A DNA stretch of 64,000 bases from Bernardetia sp. GTDB taxonomy: Bacteria; Bacteroidota; Bacteroidia; Cytophagales; Bernardetiaceae. Positions 27,165 through 35,534 of this stretch are shown here, piece after piece. The notes beneath the pieces were generated by a model. It was not told where the DNA came from. It worked only from the letters and a program-made list of their open reading frames with translations, and did not search any database. Positions within the stretch are counted from its first letter, which is position 1. Every line of letters starts with the position of its first letter. The stretch is taken from contig JAHDBD010000002.1 of NCBI GenBank assembly GCA_020630575.1, positions 62,001-126,000 of the forward strand, written 5' to 3'. The translations under genes were made by a program, and so were the position numbers.

Positions 27165-27205
27165 TATGAAGTTAGAGTTTAGAAAAACTAAACTCTAACT
27201 TCATA
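27165..27205. terminator. Stem-loop terminator between convergent genes
   Basis: A perfect 15-bp stem, TGAAGTTAGAGTTTA (27167-27181) with TAAACTCTAACTTCA (27189-27203), 7-nt loop, extended by two A-T pairs. The T-tracts are weak, but position and stem strength fit termination for both genes. Confidence 0.7.
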
Positions 27206-27214
27206 AATCTAATT

Positions 27215-28627
27215 TCATTTAGGAGCTTTATATCCACCAAAAACACCTTCTAAATGCTTTCCAACAGCAAAACAAATATCTTCTCTAAACATATTTGCTG
27301 TTATCTGAACACCAATAGGCAAACCTTCTTTTGAAGTTCCACAACGAACCACTAAAGTAGGCAAACCAGAAAGATTATGAATTTGGGTATAAATAAAATC
27401 ACTTATAGAATCATAGGTTGTTCCATGTAAAGGTGCTGCACTTATCGTAACAGGAGAAATAATAACATCAGCTTGTTGAAAAATGCCATTTAATTGTTTA
27501 GTTATAATATCCCATTGCATCAAAAACATCTGAAAATCAGTTAGAGAAACTATATTTTCAGGTTTATCCATTTCAGCAAAAAGTTTTTGCAAAACAATTC
27601 CATATTCTGTTGTATTAAAAAATTGCTCTAACGCAAATTTTGTAGGCATACTTCCTCCTCCTCCAGTAAAAAGAGTAAACCAAGTAGAAAATGCTTTTTC
27701 TAAAAAAACAGGATTTATTTCTTTTATTGAATGTACATCTTTTTTGAGTGCTTCAACTACATTAGTTACTGTTTGTAATGTATCTGAGTCAATTTCTACA
27801 ATTCCTTCAAAACCTGTATAATAGGCTACTTTTAGCTTTTTTATATCTACTTTTTTACTTGACGCTAATGGATAAGTAATAGAGCGTGGGTCTTTTCCAT
27901 CATTCCCAATAAGTTGATGATAAACAAATTCAACATCATCTACATAACGAGCCATTGGTGAAACATACGCCAAAAAACTAATCATTCCATTTGTTTCAGG
28001 CAAAATTCCAGTCAGAGGAACACGTCCACGAGTAGGTTTTATTCCTACAATTCCTGTATAATGAGCTGGAACACGAATACTTCCACCTGCATCTGTTCCA
28101 ATTCCTAAAGGCGAACCTTGCGCTGAAATTAAAGCTGATTCTCCTCCACTGCTTCCACCTGAAGTGCGATTTGTGTCATAAGGATTATTTGTTCTGCCAT
28201 AAATCAAATTATCAGTTTCATAAGCTCCACCAAATTCTGCCATATTACTACATCCCAAAACGATAGCACCAGCATCTTCCAAACGCTGAACAATAGTAGA
28301 GTTAGTTTTATTTACATTTCCTTCCAAGCCTTTAAGACCAAATGTAGAAATTCCTCCTTTTACTTGTACGTGGTCTTTCACTGTTACTGGCAATCCTAAA
28401 AGAGGTTGTTTTTTATCTTTTTCTTTATTGTTGCTTTTATTATCTAACTCTTTTGCTTTTTCTCTTGCTTGTTCGTACAACGGAACAGCCATTGCATTTA
28501 GGGTAGGATTAATTTCTTCAATTTTAGAAATATGAGCATCTATAACTTCAGAAATTTTAAATTCATTTTTTTTTATACCTTTTAGAATATCAATAGCAGA
28601 TAATTCTGTTATATTTTTTTTAATCAT
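27215..28627 (-). CDS. Amidase-signature family amidase
   Basis: 470 residues, hydrolysing amide bonds by a Ser-cisSer-Lys triad. The triad is visible: K84 in LPVTVKDHV, cis-Ser S159 in the TSGGSSGG run, and nucleophile S183 in DAGGSIRVP, with spacings equal to those in known members. The rest (GIVGIKPTRGRVPLTG, MARYVDD, LPIGVQI near the C-terminus) is standard. It resembles GatA, but nothing else of the GatCAB complex is nearby and the protein has its own substrate-binding C-terminus. A free-standing amidase of unknown substrate is the safer call. Confidence 0.9.
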   Translation of the reverse strand: MIKKNITELSAIDILKGIKKNEFKISEVIDAHISKIEEINPTLNAMAVPLYEQAREKAKELDNKSNNKEKDKKQPLLGLPVTVKDHVQVKGGISTFGLKGLEGNVNKTNSTIVQRLEDAGAIVLGCSNMAEFGGAYETDNLIYGRTNNPYDTNRTSGGSSGGESALISAQGSPLGIGTDAGGSIRVPAHYTGIVGIKPTRGRVPLTGILPETNGMISFLAYVSPMARYVDDVEFVYHQLIGNDGKDPRSITYPLASSKKVDIKKLKVAYYTGFEGIVEIDSDTLQTVTNVVEALKKDVHSIKEINPVFLEKAFSTWFTLFTGGGGSMPTKFALEQFFNTTEYGIVLQKLFAEMDKPENIVSLTDFQMFLMQWDIITKQLNGIFQQADVIISPVTISAAPLHGTTYDSISDFIYTQIHNLSGLPTLVVRCGTSKEGLPIGVQITANMFREDICFAVGKHLEGVFGGYKAPK

Positions 28628-28727
28628 GTGAGAATAGAATTTTGTTACATTTTTTAATAAACGTTAAATGTATAAAATTCTTTCATTTTTGCAAATTCAT
28701 ATTCTTTTTAATTATCATTCGTGCAAT

Positions 28728-28762
28728 AAAAAAGCTCAAATAAGATTTATTTGAGCTTTTTT
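28728..28762 (-). terminator. Intrinsic terminator of the YfhO-family gene
   Basis: A 16-bp perfect stem, AAAAAAGCTCAAATAA (28728-28743) with TTATTTGAGCTTTTTT (28747-28762), 3-nt loop. It lies just downstream of the minus-strand gene and gives a U-run in that direction. Confidence 0.88.
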
Positions 28763-28789
28763 ATTTTGTTTCATAATTCAATTTATAGT

Positions 28790-31315
28790 CTAACTTCCTA
28801 ATTGCTTCTTAATTCCTATTCCTAAGCTAATCAAAACAACAAGTAAGACAAGCCACGAAGAGATTTGAGTAATTAGTGCGCCTGTTTTGTAGGAGTCAGA
28901 TTCAAAAGTAAAGACAATTTTGTGTTTTCCTTTCGGAATCTCTAAACCACGAAGAACATAATTTACAGAAACAATATTTGCTTCTTGTCCGTCAATAGTA
29001 GCAGTCCAGCCTTTTGGATAATAGATTTCTGAAAAAACAGCAAAACCATCATTAGAATTATTGCTTTCATATTCTAACACTTTCGAATCGTATTTTGTCA
29101 GTTTTATAGTTGCTGTACTATCTTTTTGAAAGTCGGTTTTTGCAACATTAAATTTTGACTTATCTAAAATAGCTGTTTCTTCTAAATTAATTGCTTTTGC
29201 TGTACTTGCACTCATCAAAGCAGCCATTTCTTCATCAGGATTATTTACTTGATTTATTTTAGAAACAAACCAAGCATTTCCATACGCATTCGGATTGAAA
29301 AGCATTTGTTCTTTTTGCATTCCATACGTAATATAACGAGTATTGAGCATATTCAAAACCTGTGTCTGAGCAAAATCTGGGCGTTTTTGAGATTGAAGAG
29401 AAGACATAATAAAGCCTTGTTCTTGTCCTAGAGGTCTTTCTAATAAATCTTGATAACGTTGCATTTTGGCAGCAAAATATCCTCCAATAGAACGATGAAA
29501 ATAAGAAGTATGTGTCTCTTGTTGGAAATTTTGAAGCGACATAACTCTATAACCTAAATCTTTATCTTTAAGAATTTCTACATCAACTGGTGCAGGATTC
29601 ATAGTAGCTTGTGCAGCTCCTTTTTCAAATTTTGAAGCAGGAAGATAGTTTTTCCCTATCAAAAACACATCTCCAACAGCCAAAAGAGCAATCAAAGCAA
29701 AAGCAGCCATAGCAGGAATTGTCTTTTTGACATATAAATAAATTGCACCTACTACTAAAACAATCAAAAATAAAGAACGAAAAGCACTAGAACGAATCAT
29801 TGATAAACGGTCTTGACGAACATAATCAGCAAGCTGACCAAGCTGAGAATCTGAAGCTGCATTCAAATCTATATTTCCAGAGAAAAGTAAAATCAAAATT
29901 ACTGTTCCTGCCGTAATTCCTCCAGCAATAAAAAGATTTTTGAGAAATGTTTTTTCTTTAATTACATCATGTTTTTCATTTCCTTTTATAAAATAATTTT
30001 CAAGTTTTTGACTCAGGGTTTCAAAAGCTAAAACAGTCATTAATAAAATCGTCAAGGCAAGAGCCATCGAAACTGAACGGAATTTATTAAATCCAGGTAC
30101 GTAATCAAATAAGAAATAATTAAGAGCAGCAAAATTTTGTCCCCAAGCGAGCATTGCCATAAAAAGTGCAGCTACTAAAATCCACCATTTTTCACGATTA
30201 TCTAATACTACTAATCCCCAAACAAATAAGAAACACAAAACTGCTCCTGCATAAATAGGTGCAGCCGTAAATGGTTGGTCGCCATGATAAAGAGGAATAG
30301 GCAGTTCTTGAAGTTGTTTCTCTGAATATTGTCCACTTTGTCTTAAAATATTATATGTTTCAGAATCTTTGTCTAAAATTTCAGAAGACGAACCACCATA
30401 TAAATAAGGAACAAGCAAAGTAAACGTTTCTCCAATTCCTTGACTCCAACTAAAAGCATAATCTTTACTTAATCCATCATTACTTTGAGATTGGCTGTTT
30501 GGATTTGTATTCGTTTTATCAACAGTTAGTTCTGTACCTCCACGAGTAGAATAAGGACTATATTCCATTGTGGTCAAAATCTTTCCTGCATTTACACCTA
30601 CTCCTAAAATAAAAGCAACAATTAAAAAACCTGCTTGCTTCACAAAAACAGGAATTTGATTATTCTTTACAGAGAAAATAAGTTCATTTATTCCAAAAAT
30701 CAAACAAATAAAGCCTAAATAATAGGTAATTTGATAATGACTCGCTTTGACTTCTAAAGCCATTCCTAAAGCTGTCAGTGCAAAACCTAGCCAATACTTT
30801 TTATCAAAAGTGAGTTTCATTCCTCCTAAAATAAGTGCAGCATAAGCAATTGCCCAAAGTTTGGTAACATGTCCAACTTCTATCAAAATCAAATTGTAGG
30901 TCGTAAAAGCAAAAACAGCCCCTCCCACAGCACTCCAAATAGGTTTAGTACCAAAACACAAAAGCATTATATAGGTACAAAACATAGCCAAAAACAAAAG
31001 ATGTGCTCCTGTCTGCTCGGCAAAACCACCACGCAAAATAGCTTCAAAAATAGGCAATGCACCATAGGGAAAAATTGGATAGGTCATGTAGGCAGGCATT
31101 CCCGAAAACATACGCCCATTCCACATAGAAGGCTCATCGTGATTTTGAAGGTATTGCGAATTTTCTTGTACCATTCCTTTATATTGCATCATATCACTTT
31201 GTCTGAGTGATTTGTCATCTAATAATTCGGGAGCGAAATAAGCAAAAGTAAGGAGGTAGAAAGCTACAATAGCAATCAGATGAGGTAAAAGACGAGCAAA
31301 AGAAAAGTTTTTCAT
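28790..31315 (-). CDS. YfhO-family integral membrane protein
   Basis: 841 residues from the ATG at 31315 (MKNFSFARLLPH). The frame is open to 31372, but those extra residues are not hydrophobic and overlap the probable promoter (CAAATATA at 31359-31366, a minus-strand TATATTTG). About a dozen membrane helices are followed by an ~250-residue outer domain with the late motif YPKGWTATIDGQEANIVSVNYVLRGL and a last membrane helix. YfhO proteins are GT-C-like; in Gram-positives they glycosylate lipoteichoic acid. In Bacteroidota they probably move sugars in envelope glycan or protein glycosylation. Substrate not known. Confidence 0.88.
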   Translation of the reverse strand: MKNFSFARLLPHLIAIVAFYLLTFAYFAPELLDDKSLRQSDMMQYKGMVQENSQYLQNHDEPSMWNGRMFSGMPAYMTYPIFPYGALPIFEAILRGGFAEQTGAHLLFLAMFCTYIMLLCFGTKPIWSAVGGAVFAFTTYNLILIEVGHVTKLWAIAYAALILGGMKLTFDKKYWLGFALTALGMALEVKASHYQITYYLGFICLIFGINELIFSVKNNQIPVFVKQAGFLIVAFILGVGVNAGKILTTMEYSPYSTRGGTELTVDKTNTNPNSQSQSNDGLSKDYAFSWSQGIGETFTLLVPYLYGGSSSEILDKDSETYNILRQSGQYSEKQLQELPIPLYHGDQPFTAAPIYAGAVLCFLFVWGLVVLDNREKWWILVAALFMAMLAWGQNFAALNYFLFDYVPGFNKFRSVSMALALTILLMTVLAFETLSQKLENYFIKGNEKHDVIKEKTFLKNLFIAGGITAGTVILILLFSGNIDLNAASDSQLGQLADYVRQDRLSMIRSSAFRSLFLIVLVVGAIYLYVKKTIPAMAAFALIALLAVGDVFLIGKNYLPASKFEKGAAQATMNPAPVDVEILKDKDLGYRVMSLQNFQQETHTSYFHRSIGGYFAAKMQRYQDLLERPLGQEQGFIMSSLQSQKRPDFAQTQVLNMLNTRYITYGMQKEQMLFNPNAYGNAWFVSKINQVNNPDEEMAALMSASTAKAINLEETAILDKSKFNVAKTDFQKDSTATIKLTKYDSKVLEYESNNSNDGFAVFSEIYYPKGWTATIDGQEANIVSVNYVLRGLEIPKGKHKIVFTFESDSYKTGALITQISSWLVLLVVLISLGIGIKKQLGS

Positions 31316-31379
31316 GGATTGAACTATATAAAATTCTGTTGTAGTTTTTTTAGTGTTACAAATATAGAACAAATTATTT

Positions 31380-31438
31380 AGTCTGTAAATTTATGATGCA
31401 GGAAAGAAATTTAGTTTTTATCAAGCATTCTTCTTTTA
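31380..31438 (+). repeat. Imperfect direct repeat, copy upstream of arr
   Basis: About 73-75% identical by eye to 32049-32108, sharing the frame GT(C/T)TGTA(A/G)ATTTATGAT, a GAAA-TTAGTT block, TCAA and CTTC-TTT. It may be a decayed IS110 left end, because the other copy lies inside the proposed left end of the element at 32.0 kb. Confidence 0.4.
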
Positions 31439-31570
31439 TGAAGTTTTTTTCAGAACTGAAAAAATAAATACACTTTTATTCGTTTCGATAGAAATAAATT
31501 TCAAATTCGAAATCTATTGAACTATTTAACTTAATGAAAATGACAATTAACAAATTTAATCCATAAAAAT

Positions 31571-32017
31571 ATGACACAGAATACCAACACTAATTCATCT
31601 CCCACTATTCATACTGTATTCCAACAAACTTACTTTCATGGCACAAAAGCCAACTTACAAATTGGAGATTTAATCCAAGTTGGCTTTAACTCAAACTATG
31701 GAAAAAGAAAAAATGCAAAGTATATCTTTCTGACAGCAACACTAGATGCTGCTATTTGGGGTGCTGAACTTGCTGTAGGGGAAGGAAAAGAAAGAATTTA
31801 TTTAGTAGAACCAACAGGAGTTATTGAAGATGATCCAGATTTAACTGATAAAAAATTTGTAGGCAATCCAACAAAATCATATCGTTCAATACATCCATTT
31901 AAAGTTGTAGGCGAAGTTACAAGTTGGCAAGGACACCCAACAGAACAAGTAAAAGCCATGAAAGACGGATTAGCTAAACTTAAAGAACAAGGTATTGATT
32001 CTTTAAATGACCAATAA
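31571..32017 (+). CDS. arr: NAD+-dependent rifampin ADP-ribosyltransferase
   Basis: 148 residues, about the full length of Arr enzymes, which inactivate rifamycins by ADP-ribosylation. Hallmarks: YFHGTKANLQIGDLI with H23, KYIFLTATLDAAIWGAELA with Y51, RIYLVEPTGVIEDDPDLTDKKF and GNPTKSYRS. All key positions seem present, so the product should be active, but the substrate has not been shown here. The gene stands alone, 353 bp before an IS110 transposase. Imperfect ~55-bp direct repeats lie on either side (31382-31437 and 32050-32108), which suggests arrival or movement with IS-derived DNA. Confidence 0.88.
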   Translation: MTQNTNTNSSPTIHTVFQQTYFHGTKANLQIGDLIQVGFNSNYGKRKNAKYIFLTATLDAAIWGAELAVGEGKERIYLVEPTGVIEDDPDLTDKKFVGNPTKSYRSIHPFKVVGEVTSWQGHPTEQVKAMKDGLAKLKEQGIDSLNDQ

Positions 32018-32146
32018 GTTATATTCTTGTATTTAAAAAAGTGACTTTTTTAAGTTTGTAGATTTATGATTTAGAAGAAGAAAATTAGTTCTGTTCAATC
32101 ACGCTTCCTTTAGGTTTGTAATATATTAAATAGGTGTAATTTCTTA

Positions 32147-32341
32147 TCTTGTATTTAAGAATTCATCTAACAGATAAAGAACTTAAGACGCTTCTTGATT
32201 TATAAATCTATCCTCAGATTTAGTCTTTATCTGCCTTTATTCCATCTCAAACTTAGATAGTTTTCGCAGTATTTTTATTGAGCTAAAAATAAACTCATTA
32301 GTTAAGGTACTAAGTCTGATTGAATAGGATTAATCACTTTT
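32147..32341 (+). ncRNA. Candidate bridge RNA of the IS110 element
   Basis: This non-coding stretch before the transposase has two large stem-loops. The first pairs CAGATAAAGA (32171-32180) with TCTTTATCTG (32224-32233), with an inner AAATCT/AGATTT stem. The second pairs ACTTAG (32251-32256) with CTAAGT (32310-32315), with an inner TATTTTTA/TAAAAATA stem (32270-32291) and unpaired stretches on both sides. Short guide-like matches to the left flank, right flank, right end and left end occur in that order along it. IS110 elements are known to encode a bridge RNA in this position. Folding was by hand only. Confidence 0.4.
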
Positions 32342-32369
32342 AAATTAGCCACCCTAAATTAACTTTTTT

Positions 32370-33383
32370 ATGCCAACTTACCAAAATTTTATAGGTATTG
32401 ATGTTAGTAAAGACCATTTAGATATTGCTCTTTTTCAGGAAGGTAAATCAATAAAATCCGACCACATTGTCAATAGTTTAGAAGCTATAAAAGCCTATCT
32501 TTCTTCTTTTCAAAACCTGTATGAAATTAGAGAGAGTCTATTTTGTATGGAGCATACAGGTGTTTATATTAACTGGCTTTTGATTGCTTTAGGTGATTTT
32601 AACTGTTCCATTTGGGTAGAAAATGCCCTTGAAATAAAGCGTTCTGGAGGAGTTACAAGAGGTAAAAATGACAAAGTAGATGCTGAGCGTATTGCTATTT
32701 ATGCTTTCCGTTTTCAAGATAAAGTCAATCTATATTGTCCTGCTAGTGAACAATTAGAAGCCTTAAAAACACTTCAAACACTACGAAAAACGCTAGTTAA
32801 TCATAAACAAGAGTTAGAAACCTATGTGAATGAACAAAGCCAATTTAGTAAAACTTCTATTCAAAAATTACTTAAAGAAAATTCTAAAACTACTTTAGAA
32901 CATTTGACAGAAAGGATAAAAGAGCTTGAAGAAAAAATGATTCAAATTATAAAAGAAGACCCACAACTCAAAGAATTATATCGGCTCACTATTTCTGTAA
33001 CAGGAGTAGGAAAAGTAACTGCCATTCAATTGTTGATAGTTACAGAGGGATTTACCAAGTTTGATACAGCGAAACAATTAGCTTGTTACTGTGGAGTTGT
33101 TCCCTTTGAAAACTCTTCTGGAAAATTCAAAGGAAAAGCTAGAGTATCAAAAATGGCTAACAAAGCACTTAAAACAACCTTGTATATGTGTGCTTTATCA
33201 GCTTTACGAGTGAAAGGAGAATTAAGAACTTATTATTTAAGAAAAGTAGCAGAAGGCAAGAACAAAATGAGTGTCATTAATGCCTTACGCAATAAAATTA
33301 TTCAACATATTTTTGCTTGTGTAAAAAACAAAATTTTATACGATAGAAAGGGAATAGATTTTAACAATTTTTCTAAAGGTTAG
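32370..33383 (+). CDS. IS110-family transposase (DEDD recombinase)
   Basis: 337 residues, the usual IS110 length. The N-terminal RuvC-like domain has the DEDD residues D11 (FIGIDVSKDH), E61 (CMEHTGVY), D101 and D104 (KNDKVDAERIA). A helical coiled-coil region spans ~120-200. The C-terminal Tnp domain has the helix-hairpin-helix TGVGKVTAIQLL and the serine motif ENSSGKFKGKARVSKMANK with candidate catalytic S249-S250. The frame is intact, so the enzyme should be functional. In this family the long non-coding leader makes the guide RNA that pairs donor and target DNA. Confidence 0.95.
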   Translation: MPTYQNFIGIDVSKDHLDIALFQEGKSIKSDHIVNSLEAIKAYLSSFQNLYEIRESLFCMEHTGVYINWLLIALGDFNCSIWVENALEIKRSGGVTRGKNDKVDAERIAIYAFRFQDKVNLYCPASEQLEALKTLQTLRKTLVNHKQELETYVNEQSQFSKTSIQKLLKENSKTTLEHLTERIKELEEKMIQIIKEDPQLKELYRLTISVTGVGKVTAIQLLIVTEGFTKFDTAKQLACYCGVVPFENSSGKFKGKARVSKMANKALKTTLYMCALSALRVKGELRTYYLRKVAEGKNKMSVINALRNKIIQHIFACVKNKILYDRKGIDFNNFSKG

Positions 33384-33418
33384 ATTTGGTTTTACCATAG
33401 TTTTCTGAAGAAGCGACA

Positions 33419-33472
33419 AATTCGTTTGTTAGCAAACGAATGCACAAAAATAACTGTGATAACGGTTAAAAA
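33419..33472 (-). repeat. Hairpin plus 29-bp repeat module
   Basis: ATTCGTTTG-TTAG-CAAACGAAT (perfect 9-bp stem) is joined to a module whose reverse complement reads GTTATCACAGTTATTTTTGT. The same module occurs at 15823-15852 next to a different hairpin. The IS110 right end abuts this repeat, which may be its target. Confidence 0.55.
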
Positions 33473-33484
33473 TTAAACAACAAA

Positions 33485-33520
33485 AAAAAGCATTTCCAAA
33501 TTTAATTAGAAATGCTTTTT
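33485..33520. terminator. Terminator between IS110 and SRP RNA genes
   Basis: A 12-bp perfect stem, AAAAAGCATTTC (33485-33496) with GAAATGCTTTTT (33509-33520), 12-nt loop. It can serve rightward IS transcripts and leftward SRP RNA transcripts. Confidence 0.75.
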
Positions 33521-33601
33521 GTATTCAAATGAATACTAAGTAGGATAGAATTGGATAAATTCTTAAAAATAGAACTAATATCAATTCATAATGTCTTAAA
33601 A

Positions 33602-33690
33602 ATGTAGCCGACAATACACCGCTCAACCATCTACCCTTGCTGCCTTCCGACCCTGGGGGAGTTCAACAGGAGCTAGTCACGCCGACCACG
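33602..33690 (-). ncRNA. ffs: Signal recognition particle RNA (small bacterial type), copy 1
   Basis: The minus strand contains the universal SRP domain IV: AGGGTCGGAAGGCAGCAAGG with its GGAA tetraloop and flanking asymmetric loop, preceded by GACTAGCTCCTGTTGAAC and followed by GTAGATGGTTGAGCGGTG. The ends pair as GTGGTCGGC with GTCGGCTAC (9 pairs including G-U). TTG at 33721-33723 (complement), 19 bp and TACCTTTG (33694-33701 complement) form a Bacteroidota promoter that puts the start near 33690. A T-run follows the 3' end. SRP RNA binds Ffh and targets membrane proteins. A second copy lies 325 bp away. Confidence 0.92.
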
Positions 33691-33693
33691 ATG

Positions 33694-33723
33694 CAAAGGT
33701 ACTACTTTTTTTTAGAGATGCAA
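33694..33723 (-). promoter_or_regulatory. Promoter of SRP RNA copy 1
   Basis: On the minus strand TTG-N19-TACCTTTG, with the -7 element 4-5 bases before the RNA start. Identical elements and spacing occur at copy 2, while the spacer sequences differ. Confidence 0.75.
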
Positions 33724-33853
33724 GCAAAAGGCAGTATTTTTTTTATCTTTTTTCTTATTATTTTCAAATAAGTCAATAACTACTTAAAAATCATTGAGTT
33801 ACAAATAGTATTTTTTTTGAAGAAAAAAATAAGCATTAAAAAAAACTCAATAA

Positions 33854-33902
33854 AAAAAGGTATTTCTAAATCAGAATAAAACTGAGTTAAAAATACCTTT
33901 TC
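33854..33902 (-). terminator. Stem-loop downstream of SRP RNA copy 2
   Basis: AAAAAGGTATTT and AAATACCTTTTC form an ~11-bp stem around a ~25-nt loop that holds a smaller helix (ATCAG/CTGA). It lies about 25 bp past the 3' end of the copy 2 RNA and separates it from copy 1. Confidence 0.55.
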
Positions 33903-33926
33903 AATGTCTTCTATTTTCATAAGAAA

Positions 33927-34015
33927 ATGTAGCCAGCAATACACCGCTCAACCATCTACCCTTGCTGCCTTCCGACCCTGGGGGAGTTCAACAGGAGCTA
34001 GTCACGCTGACTACG
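33927..34015 (-). ncRNA. ffs: Signal recognition particle RNA (small bacterial type), copy 2
   Basis: Same length as copy 1 with four substitutions, all in the terminal helix, which reads GTAGTCAGC paired with GCTGGCTAC. One helix position is a double compensatory change (G-C in copy 1, A-U here), and two others switch G-U to A-U or G-C. The whole SRP54-binding domain is identical. The promoter has TTG (34046-34048 complement), 19 bp and TACCTTTG (34019-34026 complement). The preserved pairing argues that both genes are functional. A 66-codon plus-strand frame over this RNA is not a gene. Confidence 0.92.
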
Positions 34016-34018
34016 ATG

Positions 34019-34048
34019 CAAAGGTACGAATCTTTTTCAGACATGCAA
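34019..34048 (-). promoter_or_regulatory. Promoter of SRP RNA copy 2
   Basis: Minus-strand TTG-N19-TACCTTTG, same spacing as for copy 1 with an unrelated spacer, so the conserved hexamers are under selection. Confidence 0.75.
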
Positions 34049-34181
34049 TAGCTTCAATAAAAATTTATGAAGAAATTTGGCTAAAAACAGTCTTTAAATT
34101 TTGAATTGTGATTTAAGTTACTTATTTTCAAGGTTTTGTGTAAATTAATTAATTTTTAAAATATATCTAAAAAGTATTTTT

Positions 34182-35534
34182 TCAAGCAGATTTCAGTTCC
34201 AAGACCGTAATTTCTGGCAAAATTCCAATTCTTCCTGGGTAACCCAAATAACCAAAACCACGATTGACATATAGATACTGGTTTTCATGTTTGTACAAAT
34301 CTGCCCATTGTTCATACATATATTTCACAGGACTCCATTTGAAAACTTCTGTATCGATACCAAACTGCATTCCGTGTGTGTGTCCTGCTAAAGTCAAATC
34401 AATATCTTTGAAAGCTCGTTTTTGAATATTCATTTTATCATAATAGTCTGTATAAAGTTTTGCCTTCGAACCATTTACTTGTGCATCCCAATGACTAGGG
34501 TCATGAGAAAGTAAAATCTTTACAGGTGCATCTTCACTTCCTTTATAGGCTTTTTCCAAATCTCCATGACGAGCAAAATTTCCTTTTGCACCCCAGTTTT
34601 CAATTCCGATAAGAGCAATTTTTTCACTATTAGTTTCTAAAAAATGGTGTTCATTCATAAGTAACTTCCAACCCATTCTACCATGGGTTGCTTTTAAATC
34701 TTCTAAGTTTTTGCGTTTCGCTGCTGGAGATTCCCATTGTACATAATCCCCGTAATCATGATTTCCTAACGTAGAATAAACCCCCATTGGAGCTTTGAGT
34801 TTACTAAAAATATCTTGATAGTCTTTCATTTCCTTTGCCATATTATTTACCAAATCACCCGTAAATAAAATAACATCAGGCTTTTGTTTCATAATCAAAT
34901 CAATTCCACCCTCAACGGCTTTTTTATTAAAAAAACTTCCCGAATGAACATCTGAAATCTGAACCATTTTTATTCCATCAAAAGCCTTTGGAAGATTTGG
35001 CAAAACGATTGTCTTTTTTCTGACCGTGTAATCATGCGCCCCTGAAACAATTCCCCAACTAAGTGTAACTAAGGGAGTAGCCATTGCTACAACACCTGCT
35101 TTCATCAAAAACTCTGAACGAGGAATTTTATTTGCTCCCTCTTTAATTTCTTCTGTATTTTGAGCAGTCGTTCCTACGACATCAGAAATTTCAGGAGTAA
35201 TTGACGGATTTATTTTGTAATATACCCAAGTGAAAAGACGAATTACATCATCAATTATAAGAAATAAAGCACCAAAAATTTTAGAAATATAGAGCATAAA
35301 TGCCCAAGTCAGTAAAAACTGCCTAAATGTATAAGGAATTTGGTCAGCAGGAAAGAAATTATAGACTACAATTCCTCCAAGTGTCAGAGCATTTATTCCC
35401 CAATAAATAAAATGAATAGTTTTGCGAGTACTTTCACTTGAGGAAATAGTAAGTGTTTTGACAAGTTGAAAAATATAAACATCTAATAAAAGAAGTGTAA
35501 CAACAAAGACAAGTGAGAATAATTGTCGATTCAT
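34182..35534 (-). CDS. Membrane-anchored metallophosphoesterase (YkuE/YaeI type)
   Basis: 450 residues. Four membrane helices occupy roughly 1-115. After a linker, IPRSEFLMKAGVVAMATPLVTLSWG looks like another hydrophobic anchor, and the phosphoesterase domain begins near 185. Metal motifs are complete: ISDVHSG, FTGDLVNN, LGNHDYGDY, LLSHDPSHW and LAGHTHGMQFG. Members act on phospholipid or nucleotide phosphoesters at the membrane; the substrate here is unknown. The next plus-strand gene starts 463 bp away. Divergent, monocistronic. Confidence 0.9.
   Translation of the reverse strand: MNRQLFSLVFVVTLLLLDVYIFQLVKTLTISSSESTRKTIHFIYWGINALTLGGIVVYNFFPADQIPYTFRQFLLTWAFMLYISKIFGALFLIIDDVIRLFTWVYYKINPSITPEISDVVGTTAQNTEEIKEGANKIPRSEFLMKAGVVAMATPLVTLSWGIVSGAHDYTVRKKTIVLPNLPKAFDGIKMVQISDVHSGSFFNKKAVEGGIDLIMKQKPDVILFTGDLVNNMAKEMKDYQDIFSKLKAPMGVYSTLGNHDYGDYVQWESPAAKRKNLEDLKATHGRMGWKLLMNEHHFLETNSEKIALIGIENWGAKGNFARHGDLEKAYKGSEDAPVKILLSHDPSHWDAQVNGSKAKLYTDYYDKMNIQKRAFKDIDLTLAGHTHGMQFGIDTEVFKWSPVKYMYEQWADLYKHENQYLYVNRGFGYLGYPGRIGILPEITVLELKSA

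Larger units (their letters stand above)
32037..33407 (+). mobile_element. IS110-family insertion sequence (approximate ends)
   Basis: The ends are proposed from guide-like matches, not from an empty site. The left end is taken just after TCTTGTATTTAA (32025-32036). The right end is taken just after ATAGTTTTC (33397-33405) and before AAGAAGCG (33408-33415). That gives about 1.37 kb, normal for IS110 elements, which lack long terminal inverted repeats. It contains one transposase gene with a long 5' non-coding region. The core dinucleotide could not be fixed, and the ends may be off by several bases. Confidence 0.55.

Noticed and set aside
33904-34104. 66-codon plus-strand frame
   Set aside because: It runs across SRP RNA copy 2 on the opposite strand; the sequence is explained by the RNA.
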